Assembly (NCBI GenBank): GCA_019426215.1
Contig: CM033399.1
Span: 32,559,022-32,623,021, forward strand
Reading direction: 5' to 3'
Origin: Buddleja alternifolia
Lineage: Eukaryota; Streptophyta; Magnoliopsida; Lamiales; Scrophulariaceae
Length of the DNA: 64,000 bases
Part shown: positions 44,716 to 56,699 of the stretch, in pieces
Layout of the letters: the number at the start of each line of letters is the position of its first letter
Position numbering within the stretch: the first letter of the stretch is position 1
The notes under the pieces: model-generated
What the model saw: the letters and a program-made list of their open reading frames with translations, nothing else
Database searches by the model: none
Told to the model about the DNA's origin: nothing
Translations under genes and position numbers: made by a program

Positions 44716-45407
44716 GAAAGTTCATTTATACAAGCATGCTATAGGTTTGATTTATGTCCTTATCTACATCTCACACAAAACATTTACTGAATACCTCTAT
44801 ATACGAAAATAATTTATTAGTTTTCAAAATATATGCTTATTTTTTAGCATACATTATAATATTACATGTTCACCATATTTTTTCCTTCTTATTTATTTTT
44901 GGGAGTGCCAAAACAAAGTTTAATTTCTTAAAATATATGACTTCATTTTCTTCTTTTTAGGATGTTAGAATAAAATATAATTTCTGAAAATTATTTTTTT
45001 GTCTTCAAATCAACGCACACAAAATAATGATCTGACATTAATAACAATGTACTACTAATTGCTAAATACTAAAAGTGTTTATATACATTAAGATTATCAA
45101 AATTAAGTTGAAATGTTGGTTATGGGTGTAAAATTTTACTTCTTCTTTGTTGGTGGTTGTGGGTAAAAATCTATTTTATTTTGGTAATTAATATTTTAGG
45201 GAAAATAGAAATCTATTTATTTTCCTTATATTAAATAGTGTCCTATTAATTTTCTCTTAATGTAATTAGACTCCTACGGCTACTACTATATGATTTCCTA
45301 CTTCTCAATGGATTATTTTACTTAAATAAATTTAATTGTTAATTATTAGTGGTAGGGTGGATACGAAAGTTTTTTCACAATGGAACAAACAATTGAATTA
45401 TTCAAAA

Positions 45408-45445
<38 letters not shown>

Positions 45446-46134
45446 TATAATACATATTTATATAGGGGTGGATTAGATAGATAGATAGATAGATAGATTT
45501 AGTTTGAACATTTTTGTATTACAAAATCGCGTTTTGAAAAAAAGTAGAAATCACGAGAATCAATTATAAACTCACCCCTTTTTCTTTGACATATATAAAC
45601 TCACCCTTAAAACATCATAAAACCCGGATAATTCTATGGTGGATTGAAGTATTGCTTCCGTTCTACTATTTATCAAATATTTACAAGTGGAGGGGTGGTT
45701 TTCAGATTACACGACACTACAAGACGGAAAAATCCTACAAGACTATTATTATCCCCTTCCCCTCGGTCATTTTGAACATCAAAAAAACCCTCTGCATTTC
45801 ATTTCAATTCCTGTCGCCGCACACACACTACACGCACTCACCATGAACAGATCATGTATAATAATATGTGGAACAATGGAAGATGATCAGAAACCTCTAA
45901 CAACAGGAAGTAGCAGTGGAGTAAGTCAATTTTGGTTTATGGAGCTTCCCATCCCTGTTTTACATGACATCTTATTCAGGCTTCCCGTCGCTTCTATCAT
46001 GCAACTTAAGCTTGTTTGTAGATCGTTGTATAAGCTCGTTTCTAGTCGTGATTTCTCCGTTAATTATTCAACACATTCTCCATTTTCCACCTTCTTGCTT
46101 CGCAAGGATCATCTCGATCCCCTGACTTTATATT
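42885..46134. repeat. Segmental duplication, copy 2 (upstream of F-box D)
   Basis: Direct copy of 12171-15432 with scattered substitutions and small indels. It includes the CACGTG palindrome (43057-43073) and AT microsatellites at 44680-44711 and 45426-45446. It continues into the F-box gene beyond the point where copy 1 is broken. Confidence 0.93.
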
Positions 46135-46411
46135 TGCTTGAAATTTCTGATAGCTGTGAGTGTATTCGTACCGTCTTTAAGCCAAAGGTTCCTGATTGGT
46201 CGGAAGAAGATTCAATCTTGTCCATTGTTGGCACGTGCAATGGTTTCCTCTGCTTATCAGTAAAAAAATGGTCGACTAAAATAGTTTATGTCTGCAATCT
46301 AATTACGGGAGAGTGCATTGCAGTTGCAGAACATATGCTAAAGGAAAGGGAGAGGTGCACTGTGGAATTTGGATTTGGTTTTTGTAGGTCTACTAATAAT
46401 TATAAGGTCGC

Positions 46412-46892
46412 TGTTGAAGATGGCTTCATTTCAAGAAGCTAAATTATCCCACATTGGAAAATGATTGTAAAGGGTGGTCCCTTTATCCTATAAAAGGAGA
46501 CCACCTATGTACATTTGAAAACATCCCAAATTGCCTAAGTCTTTTAGCAATTTCTTCTTTCTTCCTCTATAGTTTGTAATAGTTTCACTTTAGTCCTTTA
46601 GTGTAATATTTTGGTGGGGTCCGAGGACGTAGGCTAAATTAGCCGAACCTCGTTAAATTTGGTGTTCTTTATTTTGTGCTATTCTTCAAGTAGCCATTGT
46701 TAGTTATAGTTGTAGTGTTATATTGTGCTATTAAATTCGTCTAGTTAATTCTGTCGAGGAGGTTGGGTTTTAAGCGCGACCGTTGTGACGCCTCCAATCT
46801 TTCCTGGGAATTAAATCTAGTGTGGTTTTCTAGTACAATATTTCTCTCGCTATTTCTATATTTGGTGGAATATGACTCTGAGTTCCACAACA
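46412..46892 (+). repeat. 5' LTR of Copia 1
   Basis: 481 bp, TGTTGAAGATGG to TTCCACAACA, with a TATA box (CCTATAAAAGGA) near 46488. Confidence 0.95.
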
Positions 46893-46894
46893 AG

Positions 46895-46906
46895 TGGTAT
46901 CAGAGC
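46895..46906 (+). other. Primer-binding site of Copia 1
   Basis: TGGTATCAGAGC, complementary to initiator methionine tRNA, two bases after the 5' LTR. Confidence 0.92.
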
Positions 46907-47028
46907 TCGGGTATTCTGAGTATGCTTTGTGGTCGCAGTTTAATCTGATCTTCCACATCAGAAAAGTTTTCTCGGGCTATTTGGCTTTCGCATTTGGAGG
47001 GCTCTTGAAGAATAATTTGTAACCAAAA

Positions 47029-50000
47029 ATGGAAGACAGCTCAAAAGCATCGTCGTCGTCCATTTAGGCGAGAACCACTGTGGCGAATACGCGATTGGCA
47101 GTGGAGTCTTTTGATGGCACTGGCCATTTTGGTATGTGGCAAAGCGAAGTTGTAGACGCACTCTTTCAACAAGGTCTATACTTAGCTATTGAAGAAAAGA
47201 AACCAAATGATATGGAGGAAAAAGATTGGAGTGATGAATCGGTTGGCATGTGGAACAATTCGTTCGTGTCTATCCAGAGAGCAGAGATATGCGTTTTCGA
47301 AAGAAAACTCGGCATATAAATTGTGGATGGCACTGGAGGAGAAATTTCTGAAGAAAAGCTGTCAGAATAAGCTCCATTTGAAGAAGCGGCTCTTTCGCTT
47401 CACATTTGTTTCGGGTTCCACTATGAATAGTCACATTACCAGTTTTAATCAACTGGTTACCGATTTGATCAATTTGGATGAGACTTTTAAAGACGAGGAT
47501 TTGGCTCTGATGTTGCTGGGATCCCTTCCTGAGGAGTTTGAGTTTCTTGAAACAACTCTACTTCACGGGAAGGCTGCTGTATCTCTTAGCGAAGTTTGTG
47601 CTGCCCTGTACAGTTATGAACTGAGAAAGAAGGTCAAGCAAGTTAGTTCAGGCGGAGATGCAGAGGTTTTGTTCGTCAGAGGTCGTTCACAAAACAAAAA
47701 CAAAGGAAAGAAAGGGAGATCTAAGTCCAGGCATAAACTAAGCAAAGACGAGTGTGCCTATTGTCGAGAAACAGGACACTGGAAGAGAGATTGCCCAAAG
47801 CTGACAACTAAGGGCAATTCTAAGGCCGTGGCGGAATCAAATGTAACCGCGTGTGATGATGCCGAATCGGACTTCTCATTGGCGACATCATCCAGCGGTG
47901 CTTCTGAAGTATGGATGCTGGATTCAGCATGTAGTCATCATATGACACCACATTTGGATTGGTTCTTTGATTCCAAAGAACAAAATGACGTTGTCTTCAC
48001 AGCAAATGAAGCTCCTCTTACTACACTTGGGATTGGTTCAGTTCGCTTGAAGAATCATGATGGATCAATCATAACCTTAAAGGGTGTTCGGTATGCACCA
48101 GCAGTGAGGAAAAACCTTATTTCCGTTGGAACTATAGAATCGAAAGGTTTTGAAGTAAGAGCTAAGGATGGGGTGATGAAGATCATCTCTGGTGCACTCG
48201 TGGTAATGAAGGGAATTCGGAAGAACAACAATACGTATCACTACATGGGTGGTACAGTTGTGGGTGCAGTAGCAGCAGTTACTGTTGATGATCGGAATTT
48301 AGAAGCAGTTAGGCTATGGCATATGCGCTTGGGACATGCAGGTGGAAAATCCTTGAATCTCCTCATAAATCAAGGATTGTTGAAAGGAGTAAAATACTCC
48401 AAATTGGAGTTTTGTGAACATTGTGTTCGTGGGAAACAGACAAGGGTTAAATTTGGAACAGCAATCCATAATACTGAGGGTATCTTGGATTATGTTCATT
48501 CGGATGTATGGGGTCCCTCAAAAACGAGTTCTTTGGGAGGGAAACACTATTTTGTAACCTTTGTTGATGATTTTTCCCGGAGAATTTGGGTGTATACGAT
48601 GAAGACAAAGGATGAAGTGTTTGAGGTATTCCTCAAATGGAAAAAGATGGTGGAAACTCAGACTGATAAAAAGGTCAAACGTCTCCGTACAGACAATGGT
48701 GGAGAATTTAGGAGTGGTCCATTTCAAAAATTTTGTGAGGATGAAGGCATTGTCAGACACTTCACTGTTAGACATACACCACAACAGAACGGAGTGGCAG
48801 AACGCATGAACCGGACTTTGCTGGAGAAAGTTCGGTGTTTGTTATCCAATGCTGGGTTGGGTAAAGAATTTTGGGCTGAGGCTATGACGTATGCGTGTCA
48901 TCTCGTTAATCGTCTACCATCTACTGCTATTGATGGAAAAACACCATTTGAGAAATGGTTTGGAAAGCCTGCTGCTGATTATGATTCCTTACATGTGTTT
49001 AGTTCCACTGCATATTATCATGTTAAGGAATCAAAGTTGGATCCTAGAGCAAAGAAAGCAGTGTTCATGGGGATCACCTCTGGTATAAAAGGCTATCGCC
49101 TTTGGTGTCCAGAGACAAAGAAAATAATCTTTAGCAGGGATGTCACCTTTGATGAATCTACCGTGTTGGAAAAGGTGAATGCAGAACAGCAGGATGGTAC
49201 TCCCAAACAGGTGGAGTTTGAAAAGTTTGTTGTCCCAGCAGATCAAGAAACTCTTGATCATTCTCCTACGGTAGAAGGAGATTTTGAAGAAGAGGAAGTT
49301 CAACCCCAAGAACTTCCACAGCAACTTGAATCAATTGCAACTAGCAAGCCAAAGAGGATAATCAGAAAGCCTGCTCGCTTTGATGATATGGTGGCTTGTG
49401 CATCTGCAATTGCCGCTGATGATGTTCCTACCACTTATATTGAAGCAGTCAAAGGACCAGAGAAAGATAAGTGGAGGATTGCCATGAGTGAAGAAATGCA
49501 GTCCCTTCATAAGAATCAAACATGGGAACTGGCCAGTCTCCCGAAGGGAAAGGAGGCAATTGGATGCAAATGGGTATTTGCAAAGAAAGATGGATTTCCT
49601 AGCCAAGGTGATGTTCGCTACAAAGCCAGATTGGTGGCCAAAGGTTACGCTCAGAAGGAGGGCATTGATTATAATGAGGTGTTTTCTGCAGTTGTAAAAC
49701 ACTCCTCCATTAGAATTTTGTTGGCTTTGGTAGCACAGTTGGATTTTGAACTAGTTCAGTTGGATGTAAAAACTGCATTTTTACATGGAGACTTGGAAGA
49801 GGAAATCTATATGACTCAGCCAGAGGGATTCAAAGTTGCTAAAAATGAAAATTTGGTTTGTAAACTTCAAAAATCGTTGTACGGATTGAAGCAATCTCCG
49901 AGGCAGTGGTACAAGCGATTTGACAAGTTTATGATGGGAATTGGGTACACAAGAAGCAAATACGATCATTGTGTGTATTTGCACAAGCTACAAGATGGAT

Positions 50001-50992
50001 TCTTCATATATCTTCTTCTGTATGTTGATGATATGTTGATTGCCTCCCCGAGTCTAATAGAAATTGAGAAGTTGAAGACTCATTTGAAAAGGGAGTTCGA
50101 GATGAAGGATCTAGGTGAGGCGAAGAAGATTCTCGGCATGGAGATTTTCAGAGATAGAAAATTGAGGAGGCTTTGTTTGACTCAGAAACAATATCTGAGT
50201 AGGATGTTGAGGCGTTTTGGCATTGATGAAAAGTCAAAACCAGTTAGTACTCCGCTTGCTCCTCATTTTAAGCTTAGCGCCACTTTGTCACCGAAATCTG
50301 ATGCAGAACGGGAATACATGTCAAAAGTACCGTATGCAAATGCTGTTGGTAGCTTGATGTATGCTATGGTGTGTACGAGGCCTGATATTTCCCAAGCAGT
50401 GGGGGTTGTGAGCAGGTATATGCATGATCCTGGAAAGGAACATTGGCAAGCTGTGAAATGGATTTTGTGATACATCCATGACACAGCTGATGTTGGTTTG
50501 ATATTTGAGCGGGAACATAGTCAGTATGTAGTCGGATATTGCGATTCAGACTATGCTGGTGATTTAGATAAGCGTAGATCAACTACAGGCTACGTATTTA
50601 CTCTTGCTAAAGCACCAGTCAGTTGGAAGTCTACCTTACAGTCAACGGTTGCTCTGTCTACTACGGAAGCAGAGTATATGGCAATTTCAGAGGCTGTAAA
50701 GGAAGCAATTTGGCTTCAAGGGTTGCTTGGTGAACTGGGGATTGGACAAAAGTATGTGAAAATATATTGTGATAGTCAAAGTGCTATCCATTTAGCAAAG
50801 AACCAAGTTTATCATGCAAGGACGAAGCACATTGATGTTCGGTATCATTTCATAAGAGAGATACTCGAAGAAGGTGGAGTCAGAATCGAGAAGATCCATA
50901 CTACTGAGAATCCTGCTGATATGTTGACAAAAGTTGTGACTGCAATCAAGTTCAAATTTTGTTTGGACTTGATCAACATTGTCAAAATTTGA
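47029..50992 (+). pseudogene. Copia 1 gag-pol with two stops and a frameshift
   Basis: ATG 47029 opens gag (MEDSSKASSSS) but meets a TAG at 47065-47067. The frame then runs to about 47300, where a shift leads into the long frame that ends at 50470. Visible domains are the CCHC knuckle (CAYCRETGHWKRDC near 47753), protease (WMLDSACSHHMTPH near 47915), GAG-pre-integrase (LWHMRLGHAGGKSL), integrase (VDDFSRRIWVY, RTDNGGEF, PQQNGVAERMNRTL), reverse transcriptase (YVDDMLIAS at 50021) and RNase H (CDSDYAGD near 50540, STTEAEYMA). A TGA at 50468-50470 cuts RNase H off from reverse transcriptase, at a codon that is normally Arg in ILRY. The element needs help from other copies to move. Confidence 0.93.
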
Positions 50993-51047
50993 AGATTGGT
51001 TTTGGTGACCCCGTTTGACGAGGAGATTGAAGATTTTGAAATTCGCC

Positions 51048-51059
51048 AAGGTGGAGATT
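51048..51059 (+). other. Polypurine tract of Copia 1
   Basis: AAGGTGGAGATT immediately upstream of the 3' LTR. Confidence 0.75.
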
Positions 51060-51540
51060 TGTTGAAGATGGCTTCATTTCAAGAAGCTAAATTATCCCAC
51101 ATTGAAAAATGATTGTAAAGGGTGGTCCCTTTATCCTATAAAAGGAGACCACCTATGTACATTTGAAAACATCCCAAATTGCCTAAGTCTTTTAGCAATT
51201 TCTTCTTTCTTCCTCTATAGTTTGTAATAGTTTCACTTTAGTCCTTTAGTGAAATATTTTGGTGGGGTCCGAGGACGTAGGCTAAATCAGCCGAACCTCG
51301 TTAAATTTGGTGTTCTTTATTTTGTGCTATTCTTCAAGTAGCCATTGTTAGTTATAGTTGTAGTGTTATATTGTGCTATTAAATTCGTCTAGTTAATTCT
51401 GTCGAGGAGGTTGGGTTTTAAGCGCGACCGTTGTGACGCCTCCAATCTTTCCTGGGAATTAAATCTAGTGTGGTTTTCTAGTACAATATTTCTCTCGCTA
51501 TTTCTATATTTGGTGGAATATGACTCTGAGTTCCACAACA
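51060..51540 (+). repeat. 3' LTR of Copia 1
   Basis: 481 bp, same ends as 46412-46892. Visible differences are GGAAAA/GAAAAA, GTGTAA/GTGAAA and AATTAGCC/AATCAGCC. Confidence 0.95.
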
Positions 51541-52194
51541 GTCGCGAAGATCATTTCCGACTCATATGATGCTAACTCATGTGATCCACCTGTAATAAGT
51601 GAATGCGAGATTTTAACCATTGGAGTTGATGATACATGGAGAGGTTTGGACTGTGTGGCCAATCCCACAATTCCATACCCTTTTGCTCTTTCCAGTTCGG
51701 TTAATCTTAGCGATGCTTTGCACTGGCTTGTCGTGGGTATTGGTCCTACTTGGATATCTACTTTCGATTTTGGGGAAGAAAAAATAGGTCAACTTCCACA
51801 TCCCCATGGATTGGAGATGCATTTTGGTTGTATGCACTTGTTATCAACAAATAATCAGCTTTGTCTTGTTGACGAATCTAATCCTTTTGAGATTGTTATG
51901 TGGAAAATGAAAGAATATGGAGTTGCAGAATCTTGGACTAAAGATATGGTATTACAAATTTCTGTTCCATTTGCGGTTCGAAGGGCTTATTTGGTGAGAA
52001 TATTAGAAAATGGAGATATTCTTTTTTCTTATCCATTGGAAGGCTATTCCATGTCATTTAATCCAACAAAAGGGGAACTTACTAAAATTGAGGGTCCTTG
52101 TTTAGGAAGTATAGATTATTCTCCAAGCTTTTTGTCCCTGAAGGAAACTATAATGGGAGGGAATTCGAGTACCATGAATGTGTTGTCAAAGTAA

Positions 52195-53960
52195 TTCAAT
52201 CACTTGTTCCATCTGGAGCATCATCTGTTTCTTTCTTTTGGTAATACTATATTCTCTGCGTTTTAACTTTTAAATGCTAACTATATTTTCTTTCTTGTGC
52301 TAACTGTAATTTCTTTCTTGTTGGGGTTTTTCCAGGATTTGTCGTTCCAGTCGACAGTCAATATAAAATGTGTTTCTATTACTTGAAACCAAGATGCATT
52401 TTTTTTTAAAAGGTCTGTATTCTAGGGCATAAATATCTTTCGTTGTGAGTCATCTACTTGAGTTCAGCAATTTTGAATTTTCCGAAACATCTTCTTTTTG
52501 AAGGCCGACATTGTTAGATCTTGATTGTAAGACTTGAATAACTGTGAACGAACTCTGTAGAAGAATCATATAGATGGAGGTTTTGATCATGACAGGAGCT
52601 ATTTTTATGAGAAAGCTCATTTGAGGCTGTAGTCAGTTTGATTCGATTTTGACACATTGATTCCAATAGGTAAACATAAATATGAATTTTGAATCAATTA
52701 ACTGTTTCCTCATTTTGTCACCTGTCATGAAGTCTTCCGTGTATACATACAAGTACTTCGTATCTGTGTGGACACGCGTGGCTTTTTGGAAATAATAGTT
52801 GGCAAAAGTTTTGGAGTAATTGCTGGCATTTGAATTTCACTGCCGCATAGGAGTTTCATAGGCAGAAAGCGTTTAACGGATTTATATTCGTTGCAAATAT
52901 TAGGGTCTTGTGACGCAATATTTTGTGTTATGATTATGACCGAGTAGTAAAGGAACCAGACAATAACTATGGGGTTTAGTTTATGGTGGATCACTAAGAT
53001 TTTTACCTACTTTCACAAAGTATGTACCTAGTAGGATTTGGTTTTTGTGATTGAGGTTTGGCTTCCATCACAGGTCCGTTATGAAGTTAAGAATACTAAA
53101 TGAACTATCTCCCATGAGTTTCTTTGACGGAGTGAATGTCACCGATCCAAACTTGTCGTTATAGTCCTCTTGCCCTTTCACTCTCTCTGTTTTTCTTCTC
53201 AATTTTTAACATTTGAGAAGCTTACTTTATATTTTTATTTCAGCCTTTTCATTGTCTGATTAGGTGAAAATTTCTTTCCTTAGTTTACACATCTTTAACA
53301 GTGATATATTTAACTAGTAGTGTTAATTGTGGAAAACATTTGAGAATATTTAAGAGCTTCTATAATTTGCACAGTAGATTCCTTTATATGTTATTTTTCT
53401 CTATTGTTCTCATTTCTTTCATGCTCTTTCTTTTGGTACAAGTGCTTAGAACATATCAAACTATTCCACATGTTTCTGAGTGCCCTTGTTTCAAGATGAG
53501 CATAACAGTCGAAATTATCTCTTGTAATGCAGAAATTTGTTCCGAGAAGGCAGCAGGGAAAGCTAGAATATGGTGATGGATGCTATGCAGTAGAAGGACG
53601 TTTGCCAACCGTCGAAATGGTTAATTTTGATCATGTCCTGAGTCTCAATTATTAATCGCTTTGATGAGAACCGTCTTTGTCGAGTGCATTTGAGAACATC
53701 CATAGCATATAATTGCTGTCGATATATATAGTCTTTATTAGAAACCTTGTTTCTCTTGAGTCTTGATGTTGTATTGAACTTGATTTGAGGATAGTTAGTT
53801 TACAATGAAAATTGCTTTTCAGGTATATTTATTTCTGTGTGTGTTGATTGTGGTGTGGGTATGTAGCTTTTGAGTTTTGATATGAGAATGAAAATTAACG
53901 AGAAGAATAAATATGAAATGTGAAATTGAGAAATTTTGCCTCATTTTCAACTAATTTTTG
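52195..53960 (+). other. Conserved 3' region of F-box unit D (candidate 3'-UTR intron and exon)
   Basis: A donor-like TTTTG|GTAATACTA at 52241 and acceptor-like TTGTAATGCAG ending at 53532 enclose about 1.29 kb that matches unit B in patches. After the acceptor, GTTCCGAGAAGGCAGCAGGG and the following about 300 bp are shared with B and C. Confidence 0.55.
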
Positions 53961-54643
53961 CCTAGTCATGTAATATCTCAATTACTCGTGTATATATCTA
54001 TACCTTCCGTATGCCGTTTATGGGTGCCGTTTAAGCATGAGTGTATTGCACTTCCAAAGGGAATGATAAAGTAGGCAAAAAGAACCACAAATTTGTGGAA
54101 GTTGAAATTTAAAACACATCTAAATTCCACACGAGATCTTCTATTTCAAAATTATGCTTGCGTTTCGTGCAAGTATTTGCCTCTACTTTAAGGTAATATG
54201 TTTTTTTCTCTTGAGGGCCGGTAATTCTATTCAAGTCTTGGCGATCAATTCATTTGGTAGTCCCTCACAATTTATCTTTTGTGATGCGAATTAAGAAGTC
54301 AGTTCCAATTTTGTTACACGGAACATTTCATGCTATCATTAACGGATCATAAAGCGAGATACTTGACATTAAAATGAAATGTTTATAAATAGGTACTTGA
54401 TTTTTTACCTTACAAAACTCGAGAGCATGAGTATATATTTACCTTACAACACTCCAGCTACATGGTCATGCCAACGTTATTGAAAAAAAAAAGGAGTAAC
54501 TATATCTGTATTTTTTTGGTGATATTATTTCATTATACCATCTTAATCAAACTTCAGATCTCTAATATTAATTAATGGATCCACGTTTTGACATATTCTT
54601 TTAAACATATTTAAATAAATAAAGGGAGAAACGAAACCTTTAC
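53961..54643. other. Non-coding stretch
   Basis: Shares patches with 22640-23420 behind unit B (for example AAATAAATAAAGGGAGAAA), so it is unit-flank sequence. No gene. Confidence 0.45.
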
Positions 54644-54861
54644 TTGTGTATATAAGTCTGCTAGGAAAAATTAGATCATATGATTTTTTTTGTTTTTGTT
54701 TTGTGAAATTAAAACAAACAAAAGATCATATGATTCGTATTGCGGTAAGTGTTTGTGTATATAAGTCTACTAGGAAAAATTAGATCATATGATTTTTTTT
54801 GTTTTTGTTTTGTGAAATTAAAACAAACAAAAGATCATATGATTCGTATTGCGGTAAGTGT
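54644..54861. repeat. 109-bp tandem duplication
   Basis: 54644-54752 and 54753-54861 are identical except at one base (GTCTGCTA against GTCTACTA). Each unit carries an inverted pair AGATCATATGAT around a T-rich centre. Confidence 0.95.
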
Positions 54862-56699
54862 TGACATCATTGTCGGGTCACAAAACAGGGGTTTAGACTC
54901 GGGTCAAACCCGCTTACAAAGTTACAAAATGTTGTTAGGTTAGTTAAATACGGGACGATAAAAATTCGATATTTAACACGTACGAGTATATTATGAGTTT
55001 TTGATGAAATTTGTGGTGAAAAAATCGGCTAAAAATTAGGCAAACAGGGGATAAACGGATTCATACGTATACGGTTACAATACGAATAAAAATGAATTAT
55101 TCGGAAGTAAAAATAAGACTTATTTACATATTATTATTTTGTCAAGTATATTTCTCGTATGCACTTTTAAATTATGGAAAAAAATATTTTCGATGAATTA
55201 TTACTTGAAAATAATTAATATTTTGATAAATTATTAACGCTTGTGTTTTTTAATTATATAATATTCATACTATTTTTAATAGATTTTCAAATTTTAAATA
55301 GAAATATTATTATTTTGGGCAAACATAAATATTATTTGTCAATTATAATACGAAATACATGAAGTACATGTATCATACCATTCAACTCAAAAAGTCAGAG
55401 TAATATACTATCATTCATTATTAATGTTCAGAATGCATATATATATATATATTACCAAATCATATAATCATGTATGAATGAATGAACAGTGTTTTTGTCG
55501 TCGTATTATTTTAATTTTATCATCCTCCAATGATTACGCAGGATTTCCTTTGGATATAAATACAAAGAAGCACTTTGAGGTCAATAGGTGTACGCATAAG
55601 AATGAGTTAAGTCAATAAATCTATTTTGACAAAAAACTTGTGACATTATTATATAACAAAAATAAATTCTTATGAGAATGTATTGATCACTTAACAACAT
55701 AATATTATTGCCTATGATAATTTTTTATATAACAAAGATAAGAATTAAATTCATGTTTACTTTAGATAATGATGATGCTGCCGTGATGAGAATATATACT
55801 AAAAAAACTACCCAGCGAAATAATAAACTGTGATGCCTAATATACCAGTCACAGTTACATCCAGCCTGCCCGTGAAAGGATACCAATAATAATGATTAGT
55901 GGTCCTATACCCGATAATCCATATTACCAGCGCACACGTCTAGCAGGGCAGAGATACTTTAAGAATTCTGAGTCAAAGTCGATCGGAATGCAGATAAATA
56001 ATTTTTTTATATATTACAACTTTTAAAGAATTAAAAAGCATAATAATAATTTTTTTCGAAACTATAAGATTTCACAAAGGAAAAATTTTAAAGTTTATTG
56101 AACTGAAAGAATTTTTGGATTCGCGCGAAAGACCATAATATTTAATTTTTTAAAAAAAGAAAAAATTTACATAATATTTTTCTTATATATCCCGCTCATA
56201 TTTCTCCTTTTTTCGTGCATTTTTTAGTTTTGACTTGAACATACTGATAAGATTGTTAGACATTCACAGTACTAGACTTTGCCTGGCAACCACTTGATCA
56301 AGCCTTGAATTGGACTCATTCCGATCACTTCTTCCAGTGAAAAGGCTATAACAAGTAAAAATATGACACATTAGAATGTGAAGTGCCGTACGTGTGTGTA
56401 AAGAAAATAATAACGTTGTCTATGTTTCTCATTAACTTTCTCTATTTATAGAATTTTGATTTTGACTTGATAAATTGCTAAGGCATAAAACGTGTTGCCC
56501 CCTAAGGTAAAACAATGTCCAGCTAAACCAATTGAGTGAATAGTGGCATAAGAGATCTCCTTTGCGCCACGTATCCTTTCTCTAGGATGAGTCAGCCAAT
56601 TGAAGATATTCTTGGCAATTTAAAGAAAGTAACAACCATATGAATTATCCTTCATGCAAAAATTCAAAGAGATAGCCAAGGTTTTTATCTATCAAAATT
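54862..56699. other. Non-coding stretch
   Basis: AT-rich with an AT run at 55437-55453. It contains one copy of a 75-bp dispersed repeat (55349-55423). No gene was recognised. Confidence 0.5.
55349..55423. repeat. 75-bp dispersed repeat, copy 1
   Basis: Begins TACGAAATACATGAAGTACA. It is identical except for one base to 57042-57116. Confidence 0.9.

Larger units (their letters stand above)
46412..51540 (+). mobile_element. Copia retrotransposon 1, full length, young but defective
   Basis: The LTRs are 46412-46892 and 51060-51540, both 481 bp and differing by eye at three positions. GTCGC flanks it at 46407-46411 and 51541-51545. A primer-binding site, gag-pol with integrase before reverse transcriptase, and a polypurine tract are all in place. 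The DWFFDS spacer after the protease motif and the LKGVRYAP-RKNLISVGTIE block resemble the Tork/Tnt1 lineage; this assignment is an inference. Confidence 0.96.
45843..52194 (+). pseudogene. F-box gene D, interrupted by Copia 1
   Basis: Coding parts are 45843-46411 and 51546-52194. ATG 45843 starts MNRSCIIICGTMEDDQKPLT. The F-box (LPIPVLHDILFRLPVASIMQ, LVCRSLYKLVSSRDFSVNYS) is followed by an F-box-associated domain: GTCNGFLCLSVKKWSTKIVY, FGFGFCRSTNNYKV, then after the insertion EILTIGVDDTWRG, ALHWLV, STFDFGEEKIGQL, NNQLCLVDES and KEYGVAESWTKDMVLQ, ending STMNVLSK. Copia 1 lies between two GTCGC copies. No other stop or frameshift is seen, so the gene was intact until a recent insertion. The usual role would be substrate recognition in an SCF ubiquitin ligase; the target is unknown. 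The residual frame reads 13 codons into the LTR and stops at 46440-46442. Confidence 0.9.
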
